DNA from: an uncultured bacterium
GTDB taxonomy: Bacteria > Vulcanimicrobiota > Vulcanimicrobiia > Vulcanimicrobiales > Vulcanimicrobiaceae
Assembly: GCA_903829325.1 (NCBI GenBank)
Contig: CAIKPM010000062.1
Location: 1-64,000, forward strand
Length of the DNA stretch: 64,000 bases
Reading direction: 5' to 3'
Each line of letters begins with the position of its first letter. Position 1 is the first letter of the stretch. Below are positions 25,035 to 33,265 of the stretch, one piece after another. The position numbers and the translations under genes were made by a program. Under the pieces are notes generated by a model. It was given only the letters and a program-made list of their open reading frames with translations. It was not told where the DNA came from and made no database searches.

Positions 25035-26288
25035 CTAACGAGCAGCGGCGCTGCGTTCAGGTCCAACGGAAACTTCCTCAATCGGGACACCAAGCCGCTG
25101 CTCTAGCATGGCGATGTAATTTCGCGCAGCAAGCGGCAAATCGGCAATCCGCCGAATGTGACCTACCTCTTCCGACCAGCCGGGAAACCATTCGATCACG
25201 GGCTCTAAACGAGGGTTGTTCATTTCCGCACAGCCAACCGAGCGCCCATCGAGACGGTAATCGACGACCACGCCAATCTCGGCAAAACCTGAGAGCACAT
25301 CGAGCTTGGTGAGCACGAGGGAAGTCAAGCCGTTCACCGCGACAGCATATCGAGCGGCGACCAAATCGAACCAACCACAACGACGCGGGCGCCCCGTCGT
25401 TACCCCGACCTCGCGCCCTTGGCTGCGCAAGCGCTCGCCGATCGCGTCGTGCAGTTCGGACGGGAAGGGTCCGCTGCCGACGCGAGTGCAATACGCCTTC
25501 GCAATCCCGATCACACGGCCGATCGCGCGCGGACCAAGCCCTAGGCCTGTGCAAGCTCCTCCGGCAATCGTCGCTGAACTCGTCACGTATGGGTAACTGC
25601 CGTACACAACGTCTAACATCGTGCCCTGCGCGCCTTCGATAAGCACACGCTTGCCAGCTTGCAGCGCACCGTGCAAATACGCGATGCCATCGACAATCAA
25701 AGGCTGGAGTCGCGCTGCCAGGAGTCGCGTTTCTTCGATCATCGCGTCGAGGTTCGGCGCAGGCACTTCATCGGTCCAGAACGGTTGATAGCGCTGCATA
25801 TTCCTACGCAGATGCTCGAGTGCCGTCTCGACATCGCGTAATTGCCCAAAGGTAATCCCCACCCGTGCGACTCGATCACCGTAGGCGGGGCCGATCCCAC
25901 GACCGGTTGTGCCCAGGCTGTCTTTGCCGCGGGCAGCTTCACTCAGACGATCCAACGCTCCATGATAAGGAAAGACGATCTGTGCACGATCTGAAATACG
26001 CACCCGGCGCGTATCGAGGCCTAAGCTCTCGAGCTGATCCAATTCTTTGACTAAGCCCGCTAAGCCGACAACAGTTCCACCACCGATAAACAGCTCGGTG
26101 GTCTCGACTAAAGCGCCGGAGGGGACGATATGAAGTGCTAACTTTTGCTCACCAACGACAATCGAATGCCCAGCGTTATCACCACCGCCAAAACGTGCAA
26201 CAATATCATAATCCGCAGCGTAGGCGTCGACCACTCGGCCTTTGCCTTCATCGCCCCATTGGATGCCTAAAATCAAATCTGCTTGCAT
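25035..26288 (-). CDS. purA: Adenylosuccinate synthetase PurA
   Basis: 417 residues, full length. It converts IMP, aspartate and GTP to adenylosuccinate in AMP synthesis. Visible motifs are ILGIQWGDEGKGRVVD (catalytic Asp and P-loop-like), GGGDNAGHSIVV (catalytic His), GTTGRGIGPAYGDRV, EGAQGTMLD, and VTTGRPRRCGWFDLVA near the C-terminus. It lies 2 nt after the GH125 gene, so it is probably co-transcribed with ftsY and the mannosidase. It is followed by a weak hairpin. Confidence 0.97.
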   Translation of the reverse strand: MQADLILGIQWGDEGKGRVVDAYAADYDIVARFGGGDNAGHSIVVGEQKLALHIVPSGALVETTELFIGGGTVVGLAGLVKELDQLESLGLDTRRVRISDRAQIVFPYHGALDRLSEAARGKDSLGTTGRGIGPAYGDRVARVGITFGQLRDVETALEHLRRNMQRYQPFWTDEVPAPNLDAMIEETRLLAARLQPLIVDGIAYLHGALQAGKRVLIEGAQGTMLDVVYGSYPYVTSSATIAGGACTGLGLGPRAIGRVIGIAKAYCTRVGSGPFPSELHDAIGERLRSQGREVGVTTGRPRRCGWFDLVAARYAVAVNGLTSLVLTKLDVLSGFAEIGVVVDYRLDGRSVGCAEMNNPRLEPVIEWFPGWSEEVGHIRRIADLPLAARNYIAMLEQRLGVPIEEVSVGPERSAAAR

Positions 26289-26290
26289 GC

Positions 26291-27601
26291 TTACTCCCCT
26301 CGAAATTCCAAATCACTGGTAGTGCCAACCGGTAACGCTGGGTGACCATCTACCACGGTCATCACATATTCACTGAACAGCGCATTCGGCCAACCAAAAT
26401 CAAGACGGCTAAAGCGATGCGGATCACTCGGATCGAATGATTCATGGAGCAGATGATCGCCCGGATCGCTGCCTAACAATTCGCGCAGCACCGTTTGACG
26501 CTCGTCGTCAGCTGTACTCGTGAAGCCTTGCATCAATAACGCCAAAGGCCACACCCAACCATCATTGGTATGAGCGCTGCCAATTCCACTCGCCACACTG
26601 CCCATATAATAATACGGATTATCTCGCGAAAGCAAAAAGCGCCGCGTATTGCGATAGACCGTATTTGTGCTCTTCGTATAGCCAAGATAAGGTGCAGACA
26701 ACAAACTCGGAATATTCGCGTCATCCATGAGGTTGGCGTTGCCTAAACCGTCGACTTCGTACGCATACACGTAGCCATAATTCGGCGTGAAAATAATACC
26801 AAATGTCTGAATGCCGTTCTGGACTTCCTCACGCAAGCTCCGTGCTCGTTGCGCCCGAATTAAATCGTGGTAACCATCGCGTTCGATTGCTTCCAAATCG
26901 CCCAAAGCGACAACAGCCATCATTTCGGAGGGAATCAAGTAATTATACTGACACGCATCATCCGAGGGACGAAACCCGGTCCAAATCATTCCGGTATAGC
27001 CGACTGGCCGCCCGTGTGCCCCTTCGGCGAGCTCGGGGTGCACGTACGATGAATTGCGTGGATGATCTTGTTCGCGCTCCATCGTCTCAAGCGCGCGATC
27101 GAGGCCCTTCGCCAAATCCGGCGTGAAGATCGAGGCATCGCCCGTGACCGTCCAATACGACCAAGCCAACGTCATCGGATAGGCAAGTGAATCAAGCTCA
27201 AACTTGCGTTCCCAGACGCGATAATCCAAGGTAAACGCATTCGCGTACGGATCGATCTCCAAATACTTTGCTTCTCGGGCGATAATGCCACGCAAGAGCG
27301 CGGCAACCGCCATGTCCTGTTTCGCGAAGAAAAGATACGGCCGTACCTGGGCGCTCGCATCGCGTAGCCACTCGGCGGGAATATCACCCGTTTTCACATA
27401 CGCGGTGCCATCAGCCGCGAACGTCGCTTGGCGGCTCGTGTTGAGCAACGCAGCCCGAAACATCGAAGCAAGATGGCTGTTTGCCTGCTGGTAGCCAGCC
27501 GCCGCATGAGCAACCGCCGAAAGTTCTAAGGCCCAGCCACTGACCATCGTGACACGAAGTGCCAGAATCACGAACAGCAAAACGGCAAAAAACGCACGCA
27601 T
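26291..27601 (-). CDS. Exported GH125-family exo-alpha-1,6-mannosidase-like protein
   Basis: 436 residues from the ATG at 27599-27601, which opens a hydrophobic export signal (MRAFFAVLLFVILALRVTM). The frame continues 31 codons upstream into ftsY but without family similarity. The GH125 (DUF1237) pattern is clear: AYVKTGDIPAEWLRDASAQVRPYL with the conserved Asp, SYWTVTGD, GMIWTGFRPSDDACQYNYLIPSEMMAVVALG, NLMDDANIPSLLSAPYLGY, and NDGWVWPLALLMQG. Known members are metal-independent exo-alpha-1,6-mannosidases. Export implies action on an envelope or external mannan-type glycan. It lies between ftsY and purA. Substrate specificity is inferred. Confidence 0.85.
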   Translation of the reverse strand: MRAFFAVLLFVILALRVTMVSGWALELSAVAHAAAGYQQANSHLASMFRAALLNTSRQATFAADGTAYVKTGDIPAEWLRDASAQVRPYLFFAKQDMAVAALLRGIIAREAKYLEIDPYANAFTLDYRVWERKFELDSLAYPMTLAWSYWTVTGDASIFTPDLAKGLDRALETMEREQDHPRNSSYVHPELAEGAHGRPVGYTGMIWTGFRPSDDACQYNYLIPSEMMAVVALGDLEAIERDGYHDLIRAQRARSLREEVQNGIQTFGIIFTPNYGYVYAYEVDGLGNANLMDDANIPSLLSAPYLGYTKSTNTVYRNTRRFLLSRDNPYYYMGSVASGIGSAHTNDGWVWPLALLMQGFTSTADDERQTVLRELLGSDPGDHLLHESFDPSDPHRFSRLDFGWPNALFSEYVMTVVDGHPALPVGTTSDLEFRGE

Positions 27602-27650
27602 ACCCAGGCGCCGTTTTGGATCACCCAGAGTGAATCCTCGGCGAGGCTCC

Positions 27651-28562
27651 TTACTCCTGGGCAAACAATGCCTCGAGAAACGCCTGAGGCGCAAAGGGCT
27701 CCAAGGCCTCGATACTCTCGCCTAGCCCCACATAGCGAATAGGGACTTCAACCGTGTCAACGACCCCGACAACGACTCCCCCCTTCGCGGTAGAGTCAAG
27801 CTTGGTCAGAATCAAACCCGTTAGAGCCGTCGCCTCGTGAAAAAGTCGAGCCTGGGAAATCGCGTTCTGGCCGGTGGTCGCATCGAGAACAAGGTACGTT
27901 TCATCTGGAGGGCGGCCAAGCTCACGCTCGATAACCCGGCGCATCTTCTTGAGCTCTTCCATCAGATTACGCTTATTCTGCAAGCGGCCGGCGGTATCGA
28001 TCAGCACCACATCCATCGCCCGAGCCTTGCCGGCAACAACGCCATCGAAAACGACCGACGCCGGGTCAGCCCCCTCACGCCCGCGAACGAACTCCGCTCC
28101 GCTACGCTGGGCCCAGATCGCGAGCTGCTCGGCGGCGGCAGCGCGAAAGGTGTCAGCTGCAACCAATAGTACCCTCTTGCCTTCGCCACGCAGCCGTTGT
28201 GCCAGTTTGCCGATCGAGGTTGTCTTGCCGCTGCCGTTGACCCCAACCACCAACACCACCTCAGGCGCGCTACGAGGTGCCCGTGGTTCTTCTGGGACGA
28301 GCAAAAAGGCCGCCACGTCGCGCCGGAAGCGAGCCATGAGCTGATCGGTCGTGGTCCAGAGCTCTTGGGTCGCGACAATCCGCAAATTAGCGAGAATCTT
28401 CTCGGTCGTCGCTACGCCAAAATCCGCACGGAGCAAAATCTCTTCAAACTCGTACCAAAAGGCCTCATCTAAAGGCCGTTTGCTTTGTCCAAAAGCAAAG
28501 AGGGGCGCAAACGCTTCTCGCGCTTTCCCCAAACGGTCACGCAGCCTGGTAAAGAATCCCAC
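27651..28562 (-). CDS. ftsY: Signal recognition particle receptor FtsY
   Basis: 303 residues, a compact FtsY without a long acidic A-domain. The N domain (LDEAFWYEFEEILLRADFGVATTEKIL) is followed by the G domain with GVNGSGKTTSIGKLAQRL, LLVAADTFRAAAAEQL, LIDTAGRLQNKRNLMEEL, DATTGQNAISQA and TKLDSTAKGG. The DTFRAAAAEQL and DATTGQNA motifs separate it from FlhF. It delivers SRP-ribosome complexes to the membrane. It lies downstream of the small FlhB-C gene by 58 nt. Confidence 0.96.
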   Translation of the reverse strand: MGFFTRLRDRLGKAREAFAPLFAFGQSKRPLDEAFWYEFEEILLRADFGVATTEKILANLRIVATQELWTTTDQLMARFRRDVAAFLLVPEEPRAPRSAPEVVLVVGVNGSGKTTSIGKLAQRLRGEGKRVLLVAADTFRAAAAEQLAIWAQRSGAEFVRGREGADPASVVFDGVVAGKARAMDVVLIDTAGRLQNKRNLMEELKKMRRVIERELGRPPDETYLVLDATTGQNAISQARLFHEATALTGLILTKLDSTAKGGVVVGVVDTVEVPIRYVGLGESIEALEPFAPQAFLEALFAQE

Positions 28563-28620
28563 AGCTGGCCTCTTTACGCTCCCCTAGCGCGCTTTCACTG
28601 CTCCCGCGATGGATAGCAGC

Positions 28621-28815
28621 CTATTCAGGCGCCAAGGGAAGCAGCCCATCAACCCGATGCACAAAAGCCAGAACCGCGGCAATCAACGAGTAGAGCTCAG
28701 GGGGAACCGCTTCGGTTGAATCCAAGCGCGCAAGTGCGGTGATGACACCGGCATCTTCGGGCAAAGGGATCCGAAACTTCGCAGCAAGGTCCATAACGCG
28801 TTCTGGTGAGAGCAT
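28621..28815 (-). CDS. Small FlhB C-terminal-domain homologue (YlqH/FlhX-like), no NPTH motif
   Basis: 64 residues that align only with the end of the FlhB cytoplasmic domain: MDLAAKFRIPLPEDAGVITALARLDSTEAVPPELYSLIAAVLAFVHRVD compares with FlhB 'HEIPVIENPPLARALY...IPPELYSAVAKIIAFVFAL' encoded at 6679-7824. YlqH/FlhX proteins usually keep the NPTH cleavage site; here the first half including NPTH is absent. It follows the second FliK-like gene by 2 nt, the same pairing as ylqG-ylqH of Bacillus. It may stand in for, or modulate, the FlhB switch domain. Confidence 0.8.
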   Translation of the reverse strand: MLSPERVMDLAAKFRIPLPEDAGVITALARLDSTEAVPPELYSLIAAVLAFVHRVDGLLPLAPE

Positions 28816-28817
28816 CG

Positions 28818-30209
28818 TTACGCCGTCGTATCCACGTGGACGTTCATTTTTTTCACAAACGAACCACGCAAAGTAGGCACATACGTACTGCGGGAACTCA
28901 AGACTTCTTTCCGCGTCATCTTCATCGCGACATCAGATGAGAGCGAGACCAGACGATACTTTTGTTGCTGGATCACGTCAGCCAGCTCATCGAGATGCTC
29001 CCGCAAGTGTTCCGCAGCGACGGTGGTCGCCGACTCAAACGCTACGCTCACCGCTCCGCCAATCGCATCCAGACAAACTTTGATCGTGCCCAGGCGCTTG
29101 GTCTCAATGTTCAGGGAAATCCGAAAATTGGCGACATCGAGCGGACGCCGTTTTTCACCGTCAGGCGCCTCACGTTGCACCGTAATATGGGCTGGCAAGG
29201 AACCTTTGCCCACGGCAACTGGGATAACAAAAGATAAGGCGCCCGGGATCACCCGGGCCGCATTGAGCGAAGTCAACTGAGCAGCGGTCAACACTTCCAA
29301 CGCTTCGGTCAACACATTGACGAGTGTTTCATCATCGACCAACGCCAGCAACGCAAAAATTTGTGTTTTGAGATCGTGCGACAGAGCAGTCGCACGCTCA
29401 GTCGCACGGGCAGTCAGAAGCAATCGCTCCGAACCTTGCGCTTCACTGCGCTGGGCTAATGCTTCTAATAAAGCCAGCAATTTCGACTCAGGACCCAGCG
29501 CAACCTGATCAACAAAGGCTGACAGCTGAGCCGCAGCTTCTTCTTCCTGTGGTGCAAAACTGGAGAGAAAACTCGCCAGCGTCAAAAGCGTTGGCGCCAA
29601 CGCTTCTTCCGGCAGAGTAGCGAGGACGCTTTCAAGACGCAGCAACACCGCGGCAAGTCTTGACGAATCGTTGGCATCAGGCAAAGCAGCCGCTACCGTA
29701 AGCGGAGTTGCGGGCACAGCTAAGCGCTCCAAAGCAGCTTGTGCGGCTAATAACTCTTCCGAAGTTGCATTGGCTAACGCGGCACTGCGTTTGAGGCTGG
29801 CGGGATCAAGCTCCACCGGAGCAACCGAAGGCACATCTCCACGCAGGGAAAAATGCACCGGCGGCTCTTGCTGCTCATTGCTGCTGCGCTGCTCTGCGGC
29901 ACTTCCAAAAAATCGGGTGGCCGCAGCATCAACAAAACGCAGGACGCTCTGCGCCACCGAAGCCGGAGTTTGCGCAGGCGGTGGAGCATCGGCAACGGTC
30001 ACACTCTGCACGCGTAGCGTAATACTGCTACCAACCTCAACCGGCTGTGGCAGTTCGACGCTGACCGTACGGCCGCCAAGATCAACCACGCTCTGTCCGT
30101 CACTACCAGACGAGACAACGCGCCCAGTCACGACCTGCCCAGGCACATACTGCGCTCGATCAGGTGCATCAGCGGCAATTGCTAAACGAACAGAAGCGGG
30201 GCCATTCAT
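28818..30209 (-). CDS. Second FliK-like protein (YlqG-type, Flg_hook C-terminal domain)
   Basis: 463 residues. The N-terminal part (about 20-70: GQVVTGRVVSSGSDGQSVVDLGGRTVSVELPQPV) resembles a small beta domain common in this group. The middle is Ala/Leu/Glu-rich and helical. The C-terminal domain (about 350-430: DVANFRISLNIETKRLGTIKVCL...SVAFESATTVAAEHLREHLDELADVIQQQKYRL) has the FliK Flg_hook pattern. It lies between fliA and the FlhB-C homologue, with gaps of 4 and 2 nt. Whether it measures hooks or serves another export event is unknown. Confidence 0.72.
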   Translation of the reverse strand: MNGPASVRLAIAADAPDRAQYVPGQVVTGRVVSSGSDGQSVVDLGGRTVSVELPQPVEVGSSITLRVQSVTVADAPPPAQTPASVAQSVLRFVDAAATRFFGSAAEQRSSNEQQEPPVHFSLRGDVPSVAPVELDPASLKRSAALANATSEELLAAQAALERLAVPATPLTVAAALPDANDSSRLAAVLLRLESVLATLPEEALAPTLLTLASFLSSFAPQEEEAAAQLSAFVDQVALGPESKLLALLEALAQRSEAQGSERLLLTARATERATALSHDLKTQIFALLALVDDETLVNVLTEALEVLTAAQLTSLNAARVIPGALSFVIPVAVGKGSLPAHITVQREAPDGEKRRPLDVANFRISLNIETKRLGTIKVCLDAIGGAVSVAFESATTVAAEHLREHLDELADVIQQQKYRLVSLSSDVAMKMTRKEVLSSRSTYVPTLRGSFVKKMNVHVDTTA

Positions 30210-30213
30210 GGTC

Positions 30214-31062
30214 TCATCCTGAACTAATCGTATTCATGCGCGCGCCTAAGGGAGGAGCATTCTTACGAACGTATTTCTGCTTAATGGTGGGATCGCCGTC
30301 GCGATAACCAAGATCACCGCGCAAGACGCGCAATTTCTGACGCAAATGAATCACGGCTTGTGCATGAATCTGCGAAACGCGCGATTCAGAAACGTTTAAA
30401 ACAAGCTTAATTTCTTTGAGCGTCAGCCCTTCGAAATAATAGAGTGAAATCACGGTCCGTTCTTGAACGGACAATTGATCAACCGCCATACCGAGCGTAT
30501 TGGTAACTTCATGCGATTCAACCGCATCGGCGACACTACCATCGCCATCGCGTAGCGTCTCGATCAAAGAGACTTCGTAACCTTTCTCATTCGGCAAATG
30601 ATCTTCGAGTGAGAGTAAGGCTGTGCCACGAATTTTTTGCATCAATGAGTCGAGTTCTTTGACGCTCACACTCATGCGATCGGCAATTTCTTCATTGGTT
30701 GCCGGACGCCCTAAAGAGCTTTCGATGTCCTGAATCGTGCGATCTAACTCACGAGCACGTTGGCGAATCGCCCGCGGCACCCAATCCAACGCCCGCAATG
30801 CATCGAGAATAGCTCCATTAATACGGGTAATCGCGTACGTTTCAAATTTCACACCGCGCGAATCATCATATTTTTCGATCGCATCAATGAGGCCAAGGAT
30901 GCCATCATTAATTAGATCATTCAATTCGACGTTGGGGGGTAAATTCACCGATACACGCCCAGCAACATATTTCACCAAATGGAGATACTTATGGACGATC
31001 TCCTCGCGATTCAACTCCTGACCGGCGATGATATATCGTTGCTGTTCTCGAGCTACCTTCAC
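30214..31062 (-). CDS. fliA: RNA polymerase sigma factor FliA (sigma-28 / WhiG family)
   Basis: 282 residues from a GTG at 31060-31062 with GAGG 7 nt upstream. Region 2: EIVHKYLHLVKYVAGRVSVNLPPNVELNDLINDGILGLIDAIEKYD...VKFETYAITRINGAILDALRALDWVPRAIRQ, where WVPR is typical of FliA/WhiG. Region 3 has LGRPATNEEIADRMSVSVKELD. Region 4 has LSVQERTVISLYYFEGLTLKEIKLVLNVSESRVSQIHAQA. It should read the sigma-28-type promoters at fliF, fliK and cheR. No FlgM anti-sigma gene is in the window. It is preceded by a GC-rich structured gap. Confidence 0.95.
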   Translation of the reverse strand: MKVAREQQRYIIAGQELNREEIVHKYLHLVKYVAGRVSVNLPPNVELNDLINDGILGLIDAIEKYDDSRGVKFETYAITRINGAILDALRALDWVPRAIRQRARELDRTIQDIESSLGRPATNEEIADRMSVSVKELDSLMQKIRGTALLSLEDHLPNEKGYEVSLIETLRDGDGSVADAVESHEVTNTLGMAVDQLSVQERTVISLYYFEGLTLKEIKLVLNVSESRVSQIHAQAVIHLRQKLRVLRGDLGYRDGDPTIKQKYVRKNAPPLGARMNTISSG

Positions 31063-31235
31063 GCATGGGCCTCATTTTCGGAAGCGGGTGGTGCCTAGGG
31101 ACACAGGTTCCCCAGGGCCAGCAGACCTCCCCGCTTGCCGGCTTGGCCAGTCACAGTCGGTCCTGCTTGTAAGGACTTTCGGACCAAGTGATACTTTTCT
31201 TAACCTATTCTGCTAAATACTTTTGCGTAGGACCG
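31063..31235 (-). other. GC-rich structured leader between cheB and fliA; no gene recognised
   Basis: The 173-nt gap has an A/T-rich right half followed, toward fliA, by a GC-rich left half with several inverted repeats. GGTCC (31159-31163) pairs with GGACC (31180-31184), with GTCCT/AGGAC-type pairing nested inside; GGGA/TCCC flank CACAGGT (31098-31112); GGCCA (31116) pairs with TGGCC (31144). No core motif of the riboswitch classes I know was found. It may be a structured 5' leader of fliA or a small RNA. Confidence 0.35.
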
Positions 31236-32321
31236 CTATGAGCGCAAAGCAGACTTCCGACACACCTCAGTTAACGCCGCTGCCATATCGTCAAGCGCAA
31301 CAACTCGATCAACCAAGCCGGCTTCCGCGGCCGCCCGGGGCATACCATACACGGTTGAGCTAGCCGCATCCTGACCAAGGACAAAGCCGCCGCGCCGCTT
31401 GAGCTCGGCCAAACCTTCGGAGCCATCGGAGCCCATCCCAGTCATAATTACCGCCAACCCCGTCCGGCCGTATATTTCCGCTAACGAATGAAAAAGCAAA
31501 TCAGCACTAGGGCTGTAGAGCACATTCACGCCATCAGCATCCAAGCGAGCGACGACACCTGCCGAACTGCGTCGCAAGCGAAATTGCTTACCAGCGACTC
31601 CAATCATGATCCGCCCCGGCTGCACCAGCATGCCTTCTTCAGCCTCAACGACCTCGAGCGCACAATGGCTATTTAAGCGCTCGGCCAACGGTTTGGTAAA
31701 ACCAGCCGGCATATGTTGAACAACTAAAATCGGCACATTGATTGAGGCTGGTAATTGACTGAACACATGCGCAAGCGCCGCAGGTCCACCAGTGGAGATC
31801 CCAATCGCGACACACTCAACCGCCCCCGGTCGCGAGCGCGGATTCGGCAAGAGCGCTCCAGCTGCAGGCGCGGTATGAGCGGGAACCGCGCGTACCGCTA
31901 GACGCGGCGCACCTAAACTGGGAATCCCCCGGGTCAATGCGCGAATTTTCTCGACAATCTCGCCCGAAATCGTGCCGATTTCAGCCATCCCGCCAGCTGG
32001 CTTTGCGACGAAATCTGCCGCTCCATACTCGAGCGCACGCAGCGTCACATCTGCACCTCGGGCAGTCAGTGAACTCAACATCAAAATGGGAACATGGCGA
32101 CGCGCCATAATCGCCCGCACCGCTTCCAAGCCACCCATGCCTGGCATTTCGACATCCATCGTAATCAGATCAGGGTGAACCACATCAAGCTGCTCGAGCG
32201 CAGCTTCACCGCTCGCGTACGCCCCGCAAATCACTAAATCGCCGGCAGACAAACAAATACGTTCGAGCGCTTTACGCATAAAAAACGAATCGTCGACGAT
32301 CATGATTTTTTTCAAGGCCAT
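31236..32321 (-). CDS. cheB: Chemotaxis protein-glutamate methylesterase/deamidase CheB
   Basis: 361 residues. The receiver domain (1-125) has DD at 10-11, the phospho-acceptor Asp56 (LITMDVEMPGMGG) and Lys108. The C-terminal esterase domain has the triad Ser176 (GISTGGP), His203 (VVQHMPAGFTKPLAERL) and Asp299 (MTGMGSDGSEGL). It removes methyl groups from chemoreceptors. It follows cheR by 12 nt. No cheA, cheW or receptor gene is in the window. Confidence 0.97.
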   Translation of the reverse strand: MALKKIMIVDDSFFMRKALERICLSAGDLVICGAYASGEAALEQLDVVHPDLITMDVEMPGMGGLEAVRAIMARRHVPILMLSSLTARGADVTLRALEYGAADFVAKPAGGMAEIGTISGEIVEKIRALTRGIPSLGAPRLAVRAVPAHTAPAAGALLPNPRSRPGAVECVAIGISTGGPAALAHVFSQLPASINVPILVVQHMPAGFTKPLAERLNSHCALEVVEAEEGMLVQPGRIMIGVAGKQFRLRRSSAGVVARLDADGVNVLYSPSADLLFHSLAEIYGRTGLAVIMTGMGSDGSEGLAELKRRGGFVLGQDAASSTVYGMPRAAAEAGLVDRVVALDDMAAALTEVCRKSALRS

Positions 32322-32333
32322 AGCGGTACTCTC

Positions 32334-33173
32334 CTAAACCTGCGCTGTTGCCATGGCAGGATTTTGTTTGCGGCGATACAGCATTGAGCCAAAAAATATA
32401 CGCACATCAAAAAATGTATATAAACTTGCGGTAGCATCAGCATGCCCCAAACATAAATAGCCACCCGGCACGAGCATACTGGTCAGCCCCTCAATCACGC
32501 GCTGCTGAGTCTCGGCATCGAAATAAATCATCACGTTACGACAGAAAATAATATCGTAGGGAGCAGCTGTTTTCATCGACCCGGGATCGAGTAAATTGGC
32601 ATGAAAAAACTGCACCAAACGACGAACGCTGGGATCTAACACATGCACATCGCCTTGCACCTGAAAGAAGCGTTGCATAATGTCAGGTGCCACGCCACGG
32701 AAGGCAAGGGGACGATACAGTCCGGCGCGTGCTGCCTCTAGCGCGCGGTCTGATACATCTGCTCCATAAATGTTGATACGCGTTCCGACTGGCTGATTAT
32801 TCATCAATAAATTCATCGCAATCGAATACGGCTCTTCTCCTGATGATGAAGGGACAGAGAGAATTTTCACAGCCGTGCGCCGGTTCGTATCAGCGAGTAA
32901 TTCGCTCACAACTTGTCCGCAGACCACCGACAGCTGGCCTTGCTCACGAAAAAAATATGTTTCGTTGTTCGTGACAACGTTCGCTAATTCATGAAGTTCG
33001 CGAGCCCGAAATGGCGCCTGGGCCAAGAGCGTCAGGTACTCTTTAATCGTCGCACAGTGGGTTGCGGCCAAGCGTGAAGCAGCCTTTCGCTCTAATTGAT
33101 CTAAGTGCTCGGAAAAATCAAGGCCCAACTCCCGCCGAACCAACGCACTAAGAACCAGAAGATCTTCCGCCAT
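32334..33173 (-). CDS. cheR: Chemotaxis protein methyltransferase CheR
   Basis: 279 residues. The N-terminal helical domain (RRELGLDFSEHLDQLERKAASRL) precedes the SAM-binding domain with NVVTNNETYFFRE, LSVPSSSGEEPYSIAM, DVSDRALEAARAGLY and IIFCRNVMIYFD. It methylates receptor glutamates in opposition to CheB. The usual first Cys/Ser of the GEEPYS motif is VPSSSGEEPYS here, still normal. A sigma-28-type promoter lies 65 nt upstream, so cheR-cheB, and probably fliA, form a unit. Confidence 0.96.
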   Translation of the reverse strand: MAEDLLVLSALVRRELGLDFSEHLDQLERKAASRLAATHCATIKEYLTLLAQAPFRARELHELANVVTNNETYFFREQGQLSVVCGQVVSELLADTNRRTAVKILSVPSSSGEEPYSIAMNLLMNNQPVGTRINIYGADVSDRALEAARAGLYRPLAFRGVAPDIMQRFFQVQGDVHVLDPSVRRLVQFFHANLLDPGSMKTAAPYDIIFCRNVMIYFDAETQQRVIEGLTSMLVPGGYLCLGHADATASLYTFFDVRIFFGSMLYRRKQNPAMATAQV

Positions 33174-33237
33174 GAACCGCGCTCCATGCTCCAGCAGGCT
33201 GCTAGGAGGCGCAATACCACGATCCCCCTCAATCTCA

Positions 33238-33265
33238 GTATCGGCTTAAAGCGGGTGATCCCTTA
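33238..33265 (-). promoter_or_regulatory. Sigma-28-type promoter upstream of cheR
   Basis: The minus strand reads TAAGGGAT, 12 nt, GCCGATAC: TAAG-N16-GCCGATAC, with the same geometry as the fliF and fliK sites. The TAA is the ribD stop codon (33263-33265). The leader to the cheR ATG would be about 60 nt. It would place the chemotaxis adaptation genes under FliA and also give FliA autoregulation, if the transcript reads through. Confidence 0.65.

Noticed and set aside
27651-28562. Could this be FlhF instead of FtsY?
   Set aside because: DTFRAAAAEQL and DATTGQNA are FtsY signatures, and FlhF's long basic N-terminus is missing.
31063-31235. c-di-GMP riboswitch upstream of fliA
   Set aside because: The class I core (CACGCA...GGGCAAACC...GGACGCAAAGCC) and the class II core are absent, so only an unnamed structured region is reported.
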